64,000 nucleotides of DNA from Christiangramia oceanisediminis (lineage in GTDB: Bacteria > Bacteroidota > Bacteroidia > Flavobacteriales > Flavobacteriaceae): NCBI RefSeq assembly GCF_022570735.2, contig NZ_JANCNS010000001.1:372001-436000 (forward strand). The letters are read 5' to 3'. The translations under genes and the position numbers were made by a program. Every line of letters begins with the position of its first letter. Positions within the stretch are counted from its first letter, which is position 1. The notes below the pieces were generated by a model. The model was given only the letters and a program-made list of their open reading frames with translations, did not search any database and was not told where the DNA came from. Of the stretch, positions 35,965-44,041 are shown piece by piece.

Positions 35965-35995
35965 CAAAATTACGTTTTTTCTAAAAGTCTGCAAA
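35965..35995 (-). promoter_or_regulatory. Promoter of tig, Bacteroidota type
   Basis: On the minus strand TTTG (35992-35995), a 19-base spacer, then TAATTTTG (35965-35972) fit the -33/-7 consensus TTG-N17-20-TAnnTTTG. The tig start codon follows 28 bases on. Confidence 0.8.
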
Positions 35996-36023
35996 GTTTC
36001 AAATTATTGAAATTCAGATAAAT

Positions 36024-36365
36024 CTAATCTGTTTTCAAAATGGAGAATAGCAAAGATTGAACCAGAGACAATAACAGGCTAAAAATTATGGCAATTAGCC
36101 AGCCATCTACATCAAAACCTGACACAAAGCCATCTGCCATGAAAATAATGATGGCATTGATGACCAGAAGAAACAAGCCTAAAGTTAATATGGTGACCGG
36201 GAGGGTCAATAGTACCAGGATGGGCTTCACGATAAAATTGAGGAGTGCCAGCACCAATGCTACGACTATGGCAGTCCAGTAACTATCTACGCTCACGCCA
36301 GGCAATAATTTAGCGATGACTACCACCGCAAGTGCGGTCAATAAAAGACGAAGTATGAAATTCAT
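36024..36365 (-). CDS. YvlD-type phage holin family IV membrane protein
   Basis: This 113-residue protein consists almost wholly of four membrane helices (FILRLLLTALAVVVIAKLLPG; WTAIVVALVLALLNFIVKP; LLTLPVTILTLGLFLLVINAI; WLIAIIFSLLLSLVQSLLF). The pattern NFIVKPILVLLTLPVTILTLGLF marks the family. Despite the name, chromosomal members are not phage genes and there is no prophage here. Role unknown, possibly envelope stress. It is 86 bases upstream of tig. Confidence 0.9.
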   Translation of the reverse strand: MNFILRLLLTALAVVVIAKLLPGVSVDSYWTAIVVALVLALLNFIVKPILVLLTLPVTILTLGLFLLVINAIIIFMADGFVSGFDVDGWLIAIIFSLLLSLVQSLLFSILKTD

Positions 36366-36396
36366 AATTTAATGTGTTGGTTATTGGTAAAATTGC

Positions 36397-36425
36397 AAAA
36401 AAAACGCCGGGATCAACCCGGCGTT
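36397..36425 (-). terminator. Intrinsic terminator of the FadL-porin/lipoprotein operon
   Basis: On the minus strand AACGCCGGG pairs with CCCGGCGTT around a 5-base loop, followed by a run of eight T. It lies 27 bases past the stop of the SGNH-type lipoprotein gene. Confidence 0.88.
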
Positions 36426-36451
36426 CCTAAAAAATTATATGAATTTTAATA

Positions 36452-38005
36452 CTACTGCACGTTATTGCTTAAGCTAACAGTACCATAACTACCCACATCC
36501 ACATTAGGAAGATTTGCTTCATAATTGGCATTGATCACCTTGATGATCTCATTTGCGATCACCGCGTTACCTCTTGGAGTTAAATGCACTCCGTCAAGAG
36601 AAAAAGCACCGCCGGTAACAAACTGAGAGGTAATTGGAATTCCCTGGTAATTCAATCCGCCGCTCGCACCAATTTGAGACAGCAGTGCATTCGCATCTAC
36701 CAGCCCCAGGCTGTAATTTTGAGCAATGCTGGCAATAGCTGCATTGTACTGGGTGGTTACCTGGGCAACTATTTCCTGCTCAGAAGCGGTCAACACATGC
36801 TCATCACCTAATGGAACAGAAACCCCGTTTACTAACATAGGGTTATTATTCACAGTAGTTCCAATGAAGGAAGAAGAAGTCAACGGAATAAGATCTTCTG
36901 AAGTCGCCTGTCTTAACTGACCTAATAGTGCTGCAGTTTGCGGATCCAGGTTGAATGGAGCCTGCTGAAGTATTCCGGTCACATTGGTTAGATCTTCATC
37001 TACCAGGGTCACGAAATTCTGATTACTTTCAGTAAATATAATTTTTCTGCTATTGGCTTCAGCTTCGGTTAGAATTCCTGCCTGCACCAAACCTGGAAGG
37101 ATTTGAGTGTTATATGCTCCAAATTGTGCATTCAATGCAGCAGCCGTATTAGCATCCAATGGAATTGGATTTACCGGAACCACGTTGAAAAAAGGAATAT
37201 CGGTCACATTAGGAATATTGATCAACACCCCTTCTGCAGATGAACCATCCTCTCCAGCTAATTCACTTACGATAGAATTGTACACGAAAGCAAATGCGTT
37301 TGGATCGGTAATATCATTAGGTCCATAAGTAGCAAAATCTGTATTGTTTTGCTGGTAAACACCATCTCCTCCTGAAGTCGCAAAACTCAATACATCATTA
37401 TTTCCAATCCAAAGAGTAAAGAATGTTGGATTTTGAGCTACCGCATCGGCCACGATCGTGGTACCTTCAGAGGAAGCAAATCTTGCGAAATAAGGGTTAG
37501 CCATGCCTGAAGGCACTCCGGCTACATTTCCGTATCCAGGAGCCAGCAGGTGAAAAGATTTAGCACCTGGCACTCCCATATTGTTGAATGGTCCTGTGAG
37601 TTTGTTAGAAACCTCGGTAGTTGGAGTAGCATTTAACCTCGCAGGTCTGGCAGTTAGTGCCGACTCTCCAGCCAGAACGAATCTGGGCTGCTGGATCTGG
37701 TTACCTCCTAGCAACAAACCACCAATATTGTCATTGACCAAAGGCTGTGTAAAATCGAAATCTCCCTCGGCGGCCAATTCCATTTTTGAAGCAATGATGT
37801 TCGGGTAGGAATTCTGCTGCCCGGTAATATACAAAGCACCATCTGCATATCCTGCTGTAAGCGAATTTCCAAGGGCTACGTAATTAGAAAAATCAGCCTC
37901 TCCATTGCTGTAAAATCCATCATCTTCGATTGAATTCTCTAGTTCCGGCTCACAGGATACAACTCCAAGGGCCAGAATCGCCATATATTTTATATAATTC
38001 TTCAT
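36452..38005 (-). CDS. SGNH/GDSL-like lipoprotein hydrolase
   Basis: This 517-residue lipoprotein has lipidated Cys18 (ALGVVSC). The GDSL block appears as VALGNSLTAGYADG, with nucleophile Ser48 and Asn in place of the Asp. The oxyanion-type IGNNDVL block follows near 200, and the catalytic Asp/His pair is in FSLDGVHLTPRG near 470. It is longer than a plain SGNH hydrolase because of a central insertion. It probably acts on esters or acyl chains at the outer membrane. It lies 8 bases downstream of the FadL-type porin gene, and the two form an operon common in flavobacteria. Confidence 0.9.
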   Translation of the reverse strand: MKNYIKYMAILALGVVSCEPELENSIEDDGFYSNGEADFSNYVALGNSLTAGYADGALYITGQQNSYPNIIASKMELAAEGDFDFTQPLVNDNIGGLLLGGNQIQQPRFVLAGESALTARPARLNATPTTEVSNKLTGPFNNMGVPGAKSFHLLAPGYGNVAGVPSGMANPYFARFASSEGTTIVADAVAQNPTFFTLWIGNNDVLSFATSGGDGVYQQNNTDFATYGPNDITDPNAFAFVYNSIVSELAGEDGSSAEGVLINIPNVTDIPFFNVVPVNPIPLDANTAAALNAQFGAYNTQILPGLVQAGILTEAEANSRKIIFTESNQNFVTLVDEDLTNVTGILQQAPFNLDPQTAALLGQLRQATSEDLIPLTSSSFIGTTVNNNPMLVNGVSVPLGDEHVLTASEQEIVAQVTTQYNAAIASIAQNYSLGLVDANALLSQIGASGGLNYQGIPITSQFVTGGAFSLDGVHLTPRGNAVIANEIIKVINANYEANLPNVDVGSYGTVSLSNNVQ

Positions 38006-38013
38006 CTCTAAAA

Positions 38014-39264
38014 TTAAATTTTAATAGTTACACCCAAACCTGGTACAAAAGCGCTTGACTTGTAAGTCCCTTCAAATGGAACCTGCTGACCGTTCTCTTC
38101 GTAAAAATCATAAGACTCCTCGATCTCATCAAAATGACTGTATAGGAACGAAGCATCTATCGCTACGCGATCTGATACGTTGATAGACAAACCTCCTGTG
38201 AAGTTATTTGAGTTATTCCTTGGAGTTTCCGGAGCGAAATATCCAGACTGTACAGGTGACTCATCAAAATAATATCCTGCTCTTAAAGTAAAGGTCTCGT
38301 TGGCCGTATACTGAAGTCCGAATCTATAGATCGAAGAATCCTCATAATTTCTTGGGTTTTCAGAATCAGGAATATTTGGATTATCAAAATCCAGGTCTAA
38401 AGACTCGTATACACCCCAGAAAGTCCTGTTGTAATCGAAAGCGAACAACCATTTTTCGTTAAGCTGGTAAGAAACTCCTACCGTAAGTTCAGCCGGTAGA
38501 GGCAATTCTGCATCAAACCTGGTATTTTCAAATGGAGTTAAAGGAGAGTTAGGTACATTTTGGAAATCGGCATCTCCATCTTCAGCCTGCATAATGATCT
38601 CTGAACGATAATTCACACCTATTGTTAAACTATCGATTGGTTTCCACATCGCACCGGCAGACCATCCCCAGGCACTAACGCCAGATGCATCTACGGTTAC
38701 GTTGGAGCGATTACCCTCAAGATCGGTAAGCGTTCTGTTCAGGTTTCTGTTGAAATTCACTGAACCATTCACATATATAGGACCACCTCCAACAGATAGA
38801 TTATCGGTGATCTTATAAGACGCAAGCGCCTGTATATAGATCGCCTGAAGGTCTATATTATTTACAAGGTGCGAACCTGCCCAGTCTTGCTCCCACTCTA
38901 CGCTACTACCGTAAGGTGTATAGGCAGCGAATCCAAGACTGAACTTTTCATTTAATTTATAGGAAAAATAAGCATAAAAAGGAGTACCTACCGGACTATC
39001 GGTTCTGGCCATCTGTCCAAATTCGTCATTCTGCCATACCACATCAGAAAATACGGCACTTGCTCCAGCCGCAATGTTGATCTTGTTCTCAAGAAAGCTA
39101 AGCCCACCGGGGTTGAAGAAAGCCAACTCTGCATTGTTAACCATCGCCACACCAGTGTGCCCCATTGCAAGCCCGCGTTGTCCCTGCAGACTCACCCTGT
39201 ACCCACCAGCGTAAGTGATAGCCGTGGCCATAGCAAATAGGCCAAGTAAAAATAGTCTTTTCAT
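38014..39264 (-). CDS. OmpP1/FadL/TodX family outer-membrane porin
   Basis: This 416-residue beta-barrel has a signal peptide (MKRLFLLGLFAMATAITYA). The family start is visible (GLAMGHTGVAMVNNAELAFFNPGGLSFL, including the NPG-type hatch motif), followed by alternating amphipathic strands and an aromatic end (FVPGLGVTIKI). Such proteins take up long-chain fatty acids and other hydrophobic compounds. The downstream lipoprotein hydrolase suggests coupled cleavage and import of lipids, which is inference. It is driven by a good promoter at 39308-39337. Confidence 0.93.
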   Translation of the reverse strand: MKRLFLLGLFAMATAITYAGGYRVSLQGQRGLAMGHTGVAMVNNAELAFFNPGGLSFLENKINIAAGASAVFSDVVWQNDEFGQMARTDSPVGTPFYAYFSYKLNEKFSLGFAAYTPYGSSVEWEQDWAGSHLVNNIDLQAIYIQALASYKITDNLSVGGGPIYVNGSVNFNRNLNRTLTDLEGNRSNVTVDASGVSAWGWSAGAMWKPIDSLTIGVNYRSEIIMQAEDGDADFQNVPNSPLTPFENTRFDAELPLPAELTVGVSYQLNEKWLFAFDYNRTFWGVYESLDLDFDNPNIPDSENPRNYEDSSIYRFGLQYTANETFTLRAGYYFDESPVQSGYFAPETPRNNSNNFTGGLSINVSDRVAIDASFLYSHFDEIEESYDFYEENGQQVPFEGTYKSSAFVPGLGVTIKI

Positions 39265-39307
39265 AATTTGTTTAGGATTATATTTTAATATCGTAAAATA
39301 GTTGCGC

Positions 39308-39337
39308 CAAAAATAGCATAAATTAAATATTACGCAA
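39308..39337 (-). promoter_or_regulatory. Promoter of the FadL-porin operon, Bacteroidota type
   Basis: On the minus strand TTG (39335-39337), a 19-base spacer, then TATTTTTG (39308-39315) match TTG-N19-TAnnTTTG. The porin start follows 43 bases on. Confidence 0.82.
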
Positions 39338-39384
39338 CAAAACAGGATAATTTATTATGCATACATAATAAATTTAGAAAGATT

Positions 39385-40146
39385 TTAAACAAATCGGATT
39401 ATCGCCTCAAAGAATTCCTGCGGACTTTCTGCATGCACCCAGTGGCCGGCATTTTTTATACTAACAAATTCAACTTTTGGGAAATGCGCCCTGATCTCTT
39501 CATGATCTTCATCCTTGATATAGTTAGAATTGTCCCCTTTAATAAAAAGCACAGGGCCTTTGTATTCGGAATGCTGCGGAAGGGCTCGGCCAATATTCTC
39601 GATCTTATCCTTAAGAACAGGAAGATTCATCTTTAAAGACAGGAGGTCCTTCTCCTTCCTGTAAAGGTTTTTAAGCAGGAACAAGCGCACCCCGGTTTCG
39701 TCTATATATTCCTCCAAAAGATCTTCAGCATCTCTTCTAGAGCTTAACCTGGCATCATCAAGGGCGGTTAATCCCTTTAAAATCTGTTTATGATGGGGCG
39801 CATAATATTTTGGAGCAATATCTACTACGATAAGCCTTTCCACCAAATTCTCATATGTAGCGGCTACCAGCATCGCGGTCTTGCCGCCCATGGAATGCCC
39901 CATCAAAATGATATTGTCCAGTTCATGTTCCTGGCAGTATTCCTTAATATCCTCGGCCATTAATTCATAGGAAAATTCATCGCTATGCGGACTCTTACCA
40001 TGATTTCGCTGGTCTATCAGGTGAACTTCAAAGCCCTCATCGGCAAATTGTTTTCCAAGTGTTTTCCAGTTGTCGCTCATCCCAAGAAAACCATGTAGAA
40101 TTAACATAGGTCTTCCCTCTCCCAGGATCACAGAATGTAATTTCAT
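39385..40146 (-). CDS. Alpha/beta hydrolase (YbfF-like esterase)
   Basis: This 253-residue protein has HGFLGMSDNWKTLG (oxyanion strand), nucleophile Ser85 in LMGHSMGGKT and catalytic His235 in NAGHWVHAE; the acidic residue is probably the Asp of KGDNSNYIKDED. The layout and the DQRNHGKSPHSDEFSY block resemble YbfF-type acyl-CoA or short ester hydrolases. The substrate is not defined. It follows pdxJ without a gap, so the two are co-transcribed. Confidence 0.92.
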   Translation of the reverse strand: MKLHSVILGEGRPMLILHGFLGMSDNWKTLGKQFADEGFEVHLIDQRNHGKSPHSDEFSYELMAEDIKEYCQEHELDNIILMGHSMGGKTAMLVAATYENLVERLIVVDIAPKYYAPHHKQILKGLTALDDARLSSRRDAEDLLEEYIDETGVRLFLLKNLYRKEKDLLSLKMNLPVLKDKIENIGRALPQHSEYKGPVLFIKGDNSNYIKDEDHEEIRAHFPKVEFVSIKNAGHWVHAESPQEFFEAIIRFV

Positions 40147-40860
40147 CTATTTCAATAATTTTAGATAATGTTCAATAGTTTTCTCCAGACCAAGGTACAA
40201 GGCTTCAGATATCAAAGCGTGACCTATTGAAACTTCAGCCAGGTGCGGTACATTTTCCTTGAAATACCGAAGGTTTTTCAGGGAAAGATCGTGACCGGCA
40301 TTTACGCCCAACCCAAGTTCATGAGCCAGTTGAGCACACTGGGCATAAGCTTTTGCCGAATCTGGCCTTCCTTCAGCATAATCTACCGCGAAGCTTTCAG
40401 TATATAATTCAATCCTGTCTGTCCCTGTCTTAGCAGCTCCTTCGATCATTTCCTTAACAGGATCTACGAATATGGAGGTACGAACTCCATTTGATTTGAA
40501 CTCTGCGATCACATCCTGTAAGTATTCTCTATGTTTAATGGTATCCCAGCCGGCATTGGAGGTGATGGCATCCTCAGCATCTGGCACCAGTGTGACCTGG
40601 GCCGGTTTCACCTCAAGGACAAGATCAATGAATTTCTGGATAGGTTTACCTTCAATATTGAATTCGGTAGTAAGCACCGGTTTTAGATCGTGACAATCGG
40701 AATAGCGAATATGCCTTTCATCGGGTCTTGGGTGCACCGTGATCCCCTCGGCTCCGAACTTTTCAATGTTCAGGGCAGCCTCCACAACATTTGGAATATC
40801 CCCGCCACGCGCATTTCGCAACGTCGCTATTTTATTGATATTTACACTCAGCTTGGTCAT
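40147..40860 (-). CDS. pdxJ: Pyridoxine 5'-phosphate synthase
   Basis: This 237-residue TIM barrel condenses 1-deoxyxylulose 5-phosphate with aminoacetone phosphate in vitamin B6 synthesis. It shows the expected [17 protein letters not shown] start, [16 protein letters not shown] active-site loop, [18 protein letters not shown], and the final [17 protein letters not shown]. Length is typical. It is divergent from the CBS-nadK block, with about 90 bases between them. Confidence 0.97.
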   Translation of the reverse strand: MTKLSVNINKIATLRNARGGDIPNVVEAALNIEKFGAEGITVHPRPDERHIRYSDCHDLKPVLTTEFNIEGKPIQKFIDLVLEVKPAQVTLVPDAEDAITSNAGWDTIKHREYLQDVIAEFKSNGVRTSIFVDPVKEMIEGAAKTGTDRIELYTESFAVDYAEGRPDSAKAYAQCAQLAHELGLGVNAGHDLSLKNLRYFKENVPHLAEVSIGHALISEALYLGLEKTIEHYLKLLK

Positions 40861-40935
40861 TTTAACTTCGTTTTATTAACAAAAATACAAAGAGGAGGCT
40901 GCAACAGTAAATATTATTTTGATTAATTTGCAGAA

Positions 40936-40941
40936 AAGGAG
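40936..40941 (+). promoter_or_regulatory. Shine-Dalgarno-like site deciding the CBS-protein start
   Basis: AAGGAG lies 8 bases before the ATG at 40950 and overlaps the alternative GTG at 40941, which supports the later start. Such a good match is uncommon in this phylum. Confidence 0.55.
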
Positions 40942-40949
40942 TGGACAAG

Positions 40950-41606
40950 ATGAGTTTGAAAGATCACATATTAAATGATATTGAAGTAAGAAATCTCCAG
41001 GAGAAAGTGGGAGATATTCAAAAACTTTTCAACCAGTTAACCTATACGCATTTACCGGTTGAAGATAATGGTCATTATATTGGTTGTATATCTGAAAACG
41101 ACATTCGCTGCTTTGAGAAGGAAAAAACGCTGGATGATTACCGCTATGCGATAGAAAGCTTTTTCGTGACCGAAAATAATTACTGGCTGGACAGCCTGGA
41201 ATCCTTTGCGCAGAATAACAGCAACATTCTCCCTGTTCTGGACGATGATAACAAATACCTTGGGTACCTCGAGCTAAACGATATGATCGCCCTGTTCAAG
41301 GAAACACCCTTTTTACATGAACCTGGCAACATCCTAATAGTAGAGAAGGCTTTTAAGGATTTTACCTTTGGAGAAGTTAGCCAGATCGTGGAATCCCATA
41401 ACGCGCATGTGCTGGGGGCTTTTGTTTCCAAAATCGAGGATGATATGGCAGAGATCACCCTGAAAATCTCTCCCTCGGGAATGAATGAGATCATCCAGTC
41501 TTTCAGAAGATATGGATATATTATCGTTTCAGAACACCAGGAAGACACTTTCAATAAAAACCTGAAGGACAGATCTAAATATCTCGATAAATACCTGAAC
41601 ATATAA
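40950..41606 (+). CDS. CBS domain protein
   Basis: This 218-residue cytoplasmic protein is reckoned from ATG 40950. The N-terminal half holds a CBS pair (QLTYTHLPVEDNGHYIGCISENDI; NNSNILPVLDDDNKYLGYLELNDM), the type of domain that binds adenosyl nucleotides. The C-terminal part (LIVEKAFKDFTFGEVSQIVE...HVLGAFVSKIEDD) is ACT-like. It is a regulator without a visible effector domain. It is conserved directly before nadK in flavobacteria, which suggests a link to nucleotide sensing (inference); the two are 3 bases apart. Confidence 0.88.
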   Translation: MSLKDHILNDIEVRNLQEKVGDIQKLFNQLTYTHLPVEDNGHYIGCISENDIRCFEKEKTLDDYRYAIESFFVTENNYWLDSLESFAQNNSNILPVLDDDNKYLGYLELNDMIALFKETPFLHEPGNILIVEKAFKDFTFGEVSQIVESHNAHVLGAFVSKIEDDMAEITLKISPSGMNEIIQSFRRYGYIIVSEHQEDTFNKNLKDRSKYLDKYLNI

Positions 41607-41609
41607 TTC

Positions 41610-42494
41610 ATGAAAATAGGTATCTACGGACAGTTTTACCACCCCAATGCTGCAGAATATATAGGCCAGTTACTTGAAATCCTCGACCAGAGAAACGTAG
41701 AGGTTCTAATCGAGGAAGATTTTTTAAAGCTCATTCACAGCAATAAGACCATCGAAAAAGATTACGATCACTTTAGTGCCTTTGATGAGTTGGACAATTC
41801 GTTCGATCTTTTCTTTTGCATTGGCGGTGATGGCACTATTTTAAAATCCATCAATTACATACGGAATCTCAACATCCCGATAGTTGGAATAAACACCGGG
41901 AGATTAGGCTTCCTGGCCACCATTCAGAAGGAACAGATAGATAGCACCATAGATGAGATCCTGGAAATGAAATTCAGTGTTTCACCAAGATCGGTCCTGA
42001 CGATGGAAACAAACCCTAAAACCTTCGATCCTATTTTTCAGCAGATCGCTTTGAACGAGATCGCCGTAAGCCGGAAGAACACCACCTCGATGATCACGGT
42101 AGACACCTGGCTGGACGATCAATACCTCACCTCCTACTGGGCAGACGGACTAATTATTTCCACACCAACCGGCTCCACCGGTTATTCCCTTAGCTGCGGA
42201 GGCCCGGTGATCACTCCAGACGCCGATTCCCTGGTGATTACACCCATTGCACCTCACAATCTTAATGCGAGGCCACTGGTGATTAAAGACCACACCACTA
42301 TCAAGTTAAAAGTATCGGGCAGAGGGAACGAACACCTGGTTTCTATGGATTCCAGGATCGCCACCCTGGAGAACGACACCGAGATCATCATCAAAAAAGC
42401 ACCCTACACGATTAATTTTGTTGAATTACGTGAAGATAGTTTTTTGAACACTCTTCGAAAAAAGCTCCTTTGGGGTGAAGACAAGCGTAACTAA
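41610..42494 (+). CDS. nadK: NAD kinase
   Basis: This 294-residue protein carries the family motifs GGDGTILKS (residues 72-80), VGINTGRLGFLATI, and the SWADGLIISTPTGSTGYSLSCGGP-type glycine-rich segment. It phosphorylates NAD to NADP using ATP. Length is normal. It lies between the CBS protein and the DUF6089/uppS/bamA genes. Confidence 0.97.
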   Translation: MKIGIYGQFYHPNAAEYIGQLLEILDQRNVEVLIEEDFLKLIHSNKTIEKDYDHFSAFDELDNSFDLFFCIGGDGTILKSINYIRNLNIPIVGINTGRLGFLATIQKEQIDSTIDEILEMKFSVSPRSVLTMETNPKTFDPIFQQIALNEIAVSRKNTTSMITVDTWLDDQYLTSYWADGLIISTPTGSTGYSLSCGGPVITPDADSLVITPIAPHNLNARPLVIKDHTTIKLKVSGRGNEHLVSMDSRIATLENDTEIIIKKAPYTINFVELREDSFLNTLRKKLLWGEDKRN

Positions 42495-42548
42495 GCAATA
42501 AAAGTTTCCAAAAACTGTTTATACGTATGTACAAATCTGCTCAAATTA

Positions 42549-42577
42549 TTGCAGGGCAATCAGAATTGTTATATTTG
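42549..42577 (+). promoter_or_regulatory. Promoter of the DUF6089-uppS-bamA-skp operon
   Basis: TTG (42549-42551), an 18-base spacer and TATATTTG (42570-42577) match the Bacteroidota consensus; the DUF6089 start codon follows 17 bases later. Confidence 0.82.
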
Positions 42578-42594
42578 CAAACTTTTGAAAACCT

Positions 42595-43293
42595 ATGAGG
42601 TATCTAATCACATTTGTAGTGATGGCATTTTTTATGACAAATTTGAACGCGCAACAGTTCGAATTAGGGTTCTTTGCCGGAGGTGCAAATTATATTGGCG
42701 ACGTGGGACGATCTAATTATATATTACCAAATTCCCCTGTTGGCGGCTTACTCGCTAAATGGAACAGGAGCCCCCGTCACGCCCTAAGACTAAGTCTTTT
42801 ATATGCCGAAATTTCAGCAGATGACACCAAGTCTGATGACACTCGCAGGCAGCAGAGAGGCTATTCTTTTAGCAATACTATTGCCGAAGCATCTTTAGGC
42901 CTCGAATTCAATTTCTGGAATTTCGATCTTACCAACCCATTACCCCAAAGTACGCCGTACCTTTATACCGGTCTTACTTACTTCAGGGCAGACCATATGT
43001 GGTTAAAGAACGGAAGGGGAGGAAACCTGGTGAACGAAGGCACCAACTGGGAGTTTGCGATCCCGATGGTTATGGGCTATAAAGAAGCGATTTCAGAACA
43101 CGTCATCGGCGCTTTCGAAATAGGCGCACGATATACATTTACCGATAATCTTGACGGAAGCTGGCCTGAGGAATACCTGGGACGCCGCGATCCTGATGTG
43201 GAATTCGGCAACAGGAATACCAACGACTGGTATGTTTTCACCGGTATCAGCTTTACATTCACCTTTGGGCGCAAGCCTTGTTATTGCTTTTAA
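42595..43293 (+). CDS. DUF6089 family outer-membrane beta-barrel protein
   Basis: This 232-residue protein has a signal peptide (about residues 1-19, ending LNAQ). Barrel strands follow: FELGFFAGGANYIGDVGRSN, KWNRSPRHALRLSLLYAEIS, SNTIAEASLGLEFNFWNF, and a C-terminal WYVFTGISFTFTFGRK. The family is confined to Bacteroidota and nearly always precedes uppS and bamA, so a role in outer-membrane assembly is plausible but unproven. The last residues (CYCF) are unusual for a barrel end. Its stop abuts the uppS start. Confidence 0.88.
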   Translation: MRYLITFVVMAFFMTNLNAQQFELGFFAGGANYIGDVGRSNYILPNSPVGGLLAKWNRSPRHALRLSLLYAEISADDTKSDDTRRQQRGYSFSNTIAEASLGLEFNFWNFDLTNPLPQSTPYLYTGLTYFRADHMWLKNGRGGNLVNEGTNWEFAIPMVMGYKEAISEHVIGAFEIGARYTFTDNLDGSWPEEYLGRRDPDVEFGNRNTNDWYVFTGISFTFTFGRKPCYCF

Positions 43294-44034
43294 ATGAATT
43301 ATAAGGAATCCATAAATCTTGATAAGTTACCCACCCATATTGCCATTATTATGGATGGAAATGGTCGATGGGCCAAAAAGAAAGGTTTATTCAGGGTAGC
43401 TGGTCACGAAGAAGGCACTAAAGCCGTTCGTGATGTGGTAGAAGGCTGTGCCGAACTGGGTGTGAAAAATCTTACGCTTTATGCTTTTTCAACCGAAAAC
43501 TGGAATCGCCCGAAACTGGAAGTAGACACCCTGATGAGATTACTGGTTTCTTCCCTGAAGAAGGAAATCAAAACGCTCCAGGATAATAACATCAAGCTCA
43601 CCTCGATAGGAAATATTTCGAATCTTCCGAAGAAGGCGCAGCGAGAACTAAAGGATGTGATCGAAAAGACCTCTGGCAATTCTCACATGACCCTAACGCT
43701 TGCTTTAAGCTATGGCAGTCGGGAGGAAATAACCAGTTGCATCAGGCAAATTGCCGACAAAGTTAAAAGCGGAGAATTAAAGTCGAATGAGGTTGATGAA
43801 TCGGTTATAAATGAGCATCTTTACACCCGAAATTTTCCCGACGTTGATCTATTGATCAGAACAAGTGGGGAACAGCGCATTAGCAATTTCCTGTTATGGC
43901 AAATCGCTTATGCCGAATTGTATTTTACGAAAATCTTATGGCCAGAATTCAGAAGGGAAAACCTATATGAGGCCATATACAACTATCAAAACAGAGAACG
44001 AAGATTTGGAAAAACCAGTGAGCAACTCAGTTAG
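43294..44034 (+). CDS. uppS: Isoprenyl transferase (undecaprenyl diphosphate synthase)
   Basis: This 246-residue cis-prenyltransferase shows HIAIIMDGNGRWAKKKG, with catalytic Asp21, then the TLYAFSTENWNRP block and RTSGEQRISNFLLWQIAYAEL. It makes the C55 carrier lipid for peptidoglycan and other polymers. It is co-transcribed with bamA, whose start lies 7 bases past the uppS stop. Confidence 0.97.
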   Translation: MNYKESINLDKLPTHIAIIMDGNGRWAKKKGLFRVAGHEEGTKAVRDVVEGCAELGVKNLTLYAFSTENWNRPKLEVDTLMRLLVSSLKKEIKTLQDNNIKLTSIGNISNLPKKAQRELKDVIEKTSGNSHMTLTLALSYGSREEITSCIRQIADKVKSGELKSNEVDESVINEHLYTRNFPDVDLLIRTSGEQRISNFLLWQIAYAELYFTKILWPEFRRENLYEAIYNYQNRERRFGKTSEQLS

Positions 44035-44041
44035 TGCATTC

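Noticed and set aside
36024-36365. Holin-family protein as a sign of a prophage
   Set aside because: No phage gene lies nearby; chromosomal YvlD-type proteins share this family name.
43865-44041. Longer bamA frame starting inside uppS
   Set aside because: It would overlap uppS by 170 bases and bury the signal peptide; the ATG at 44042 gives a normal export signal.
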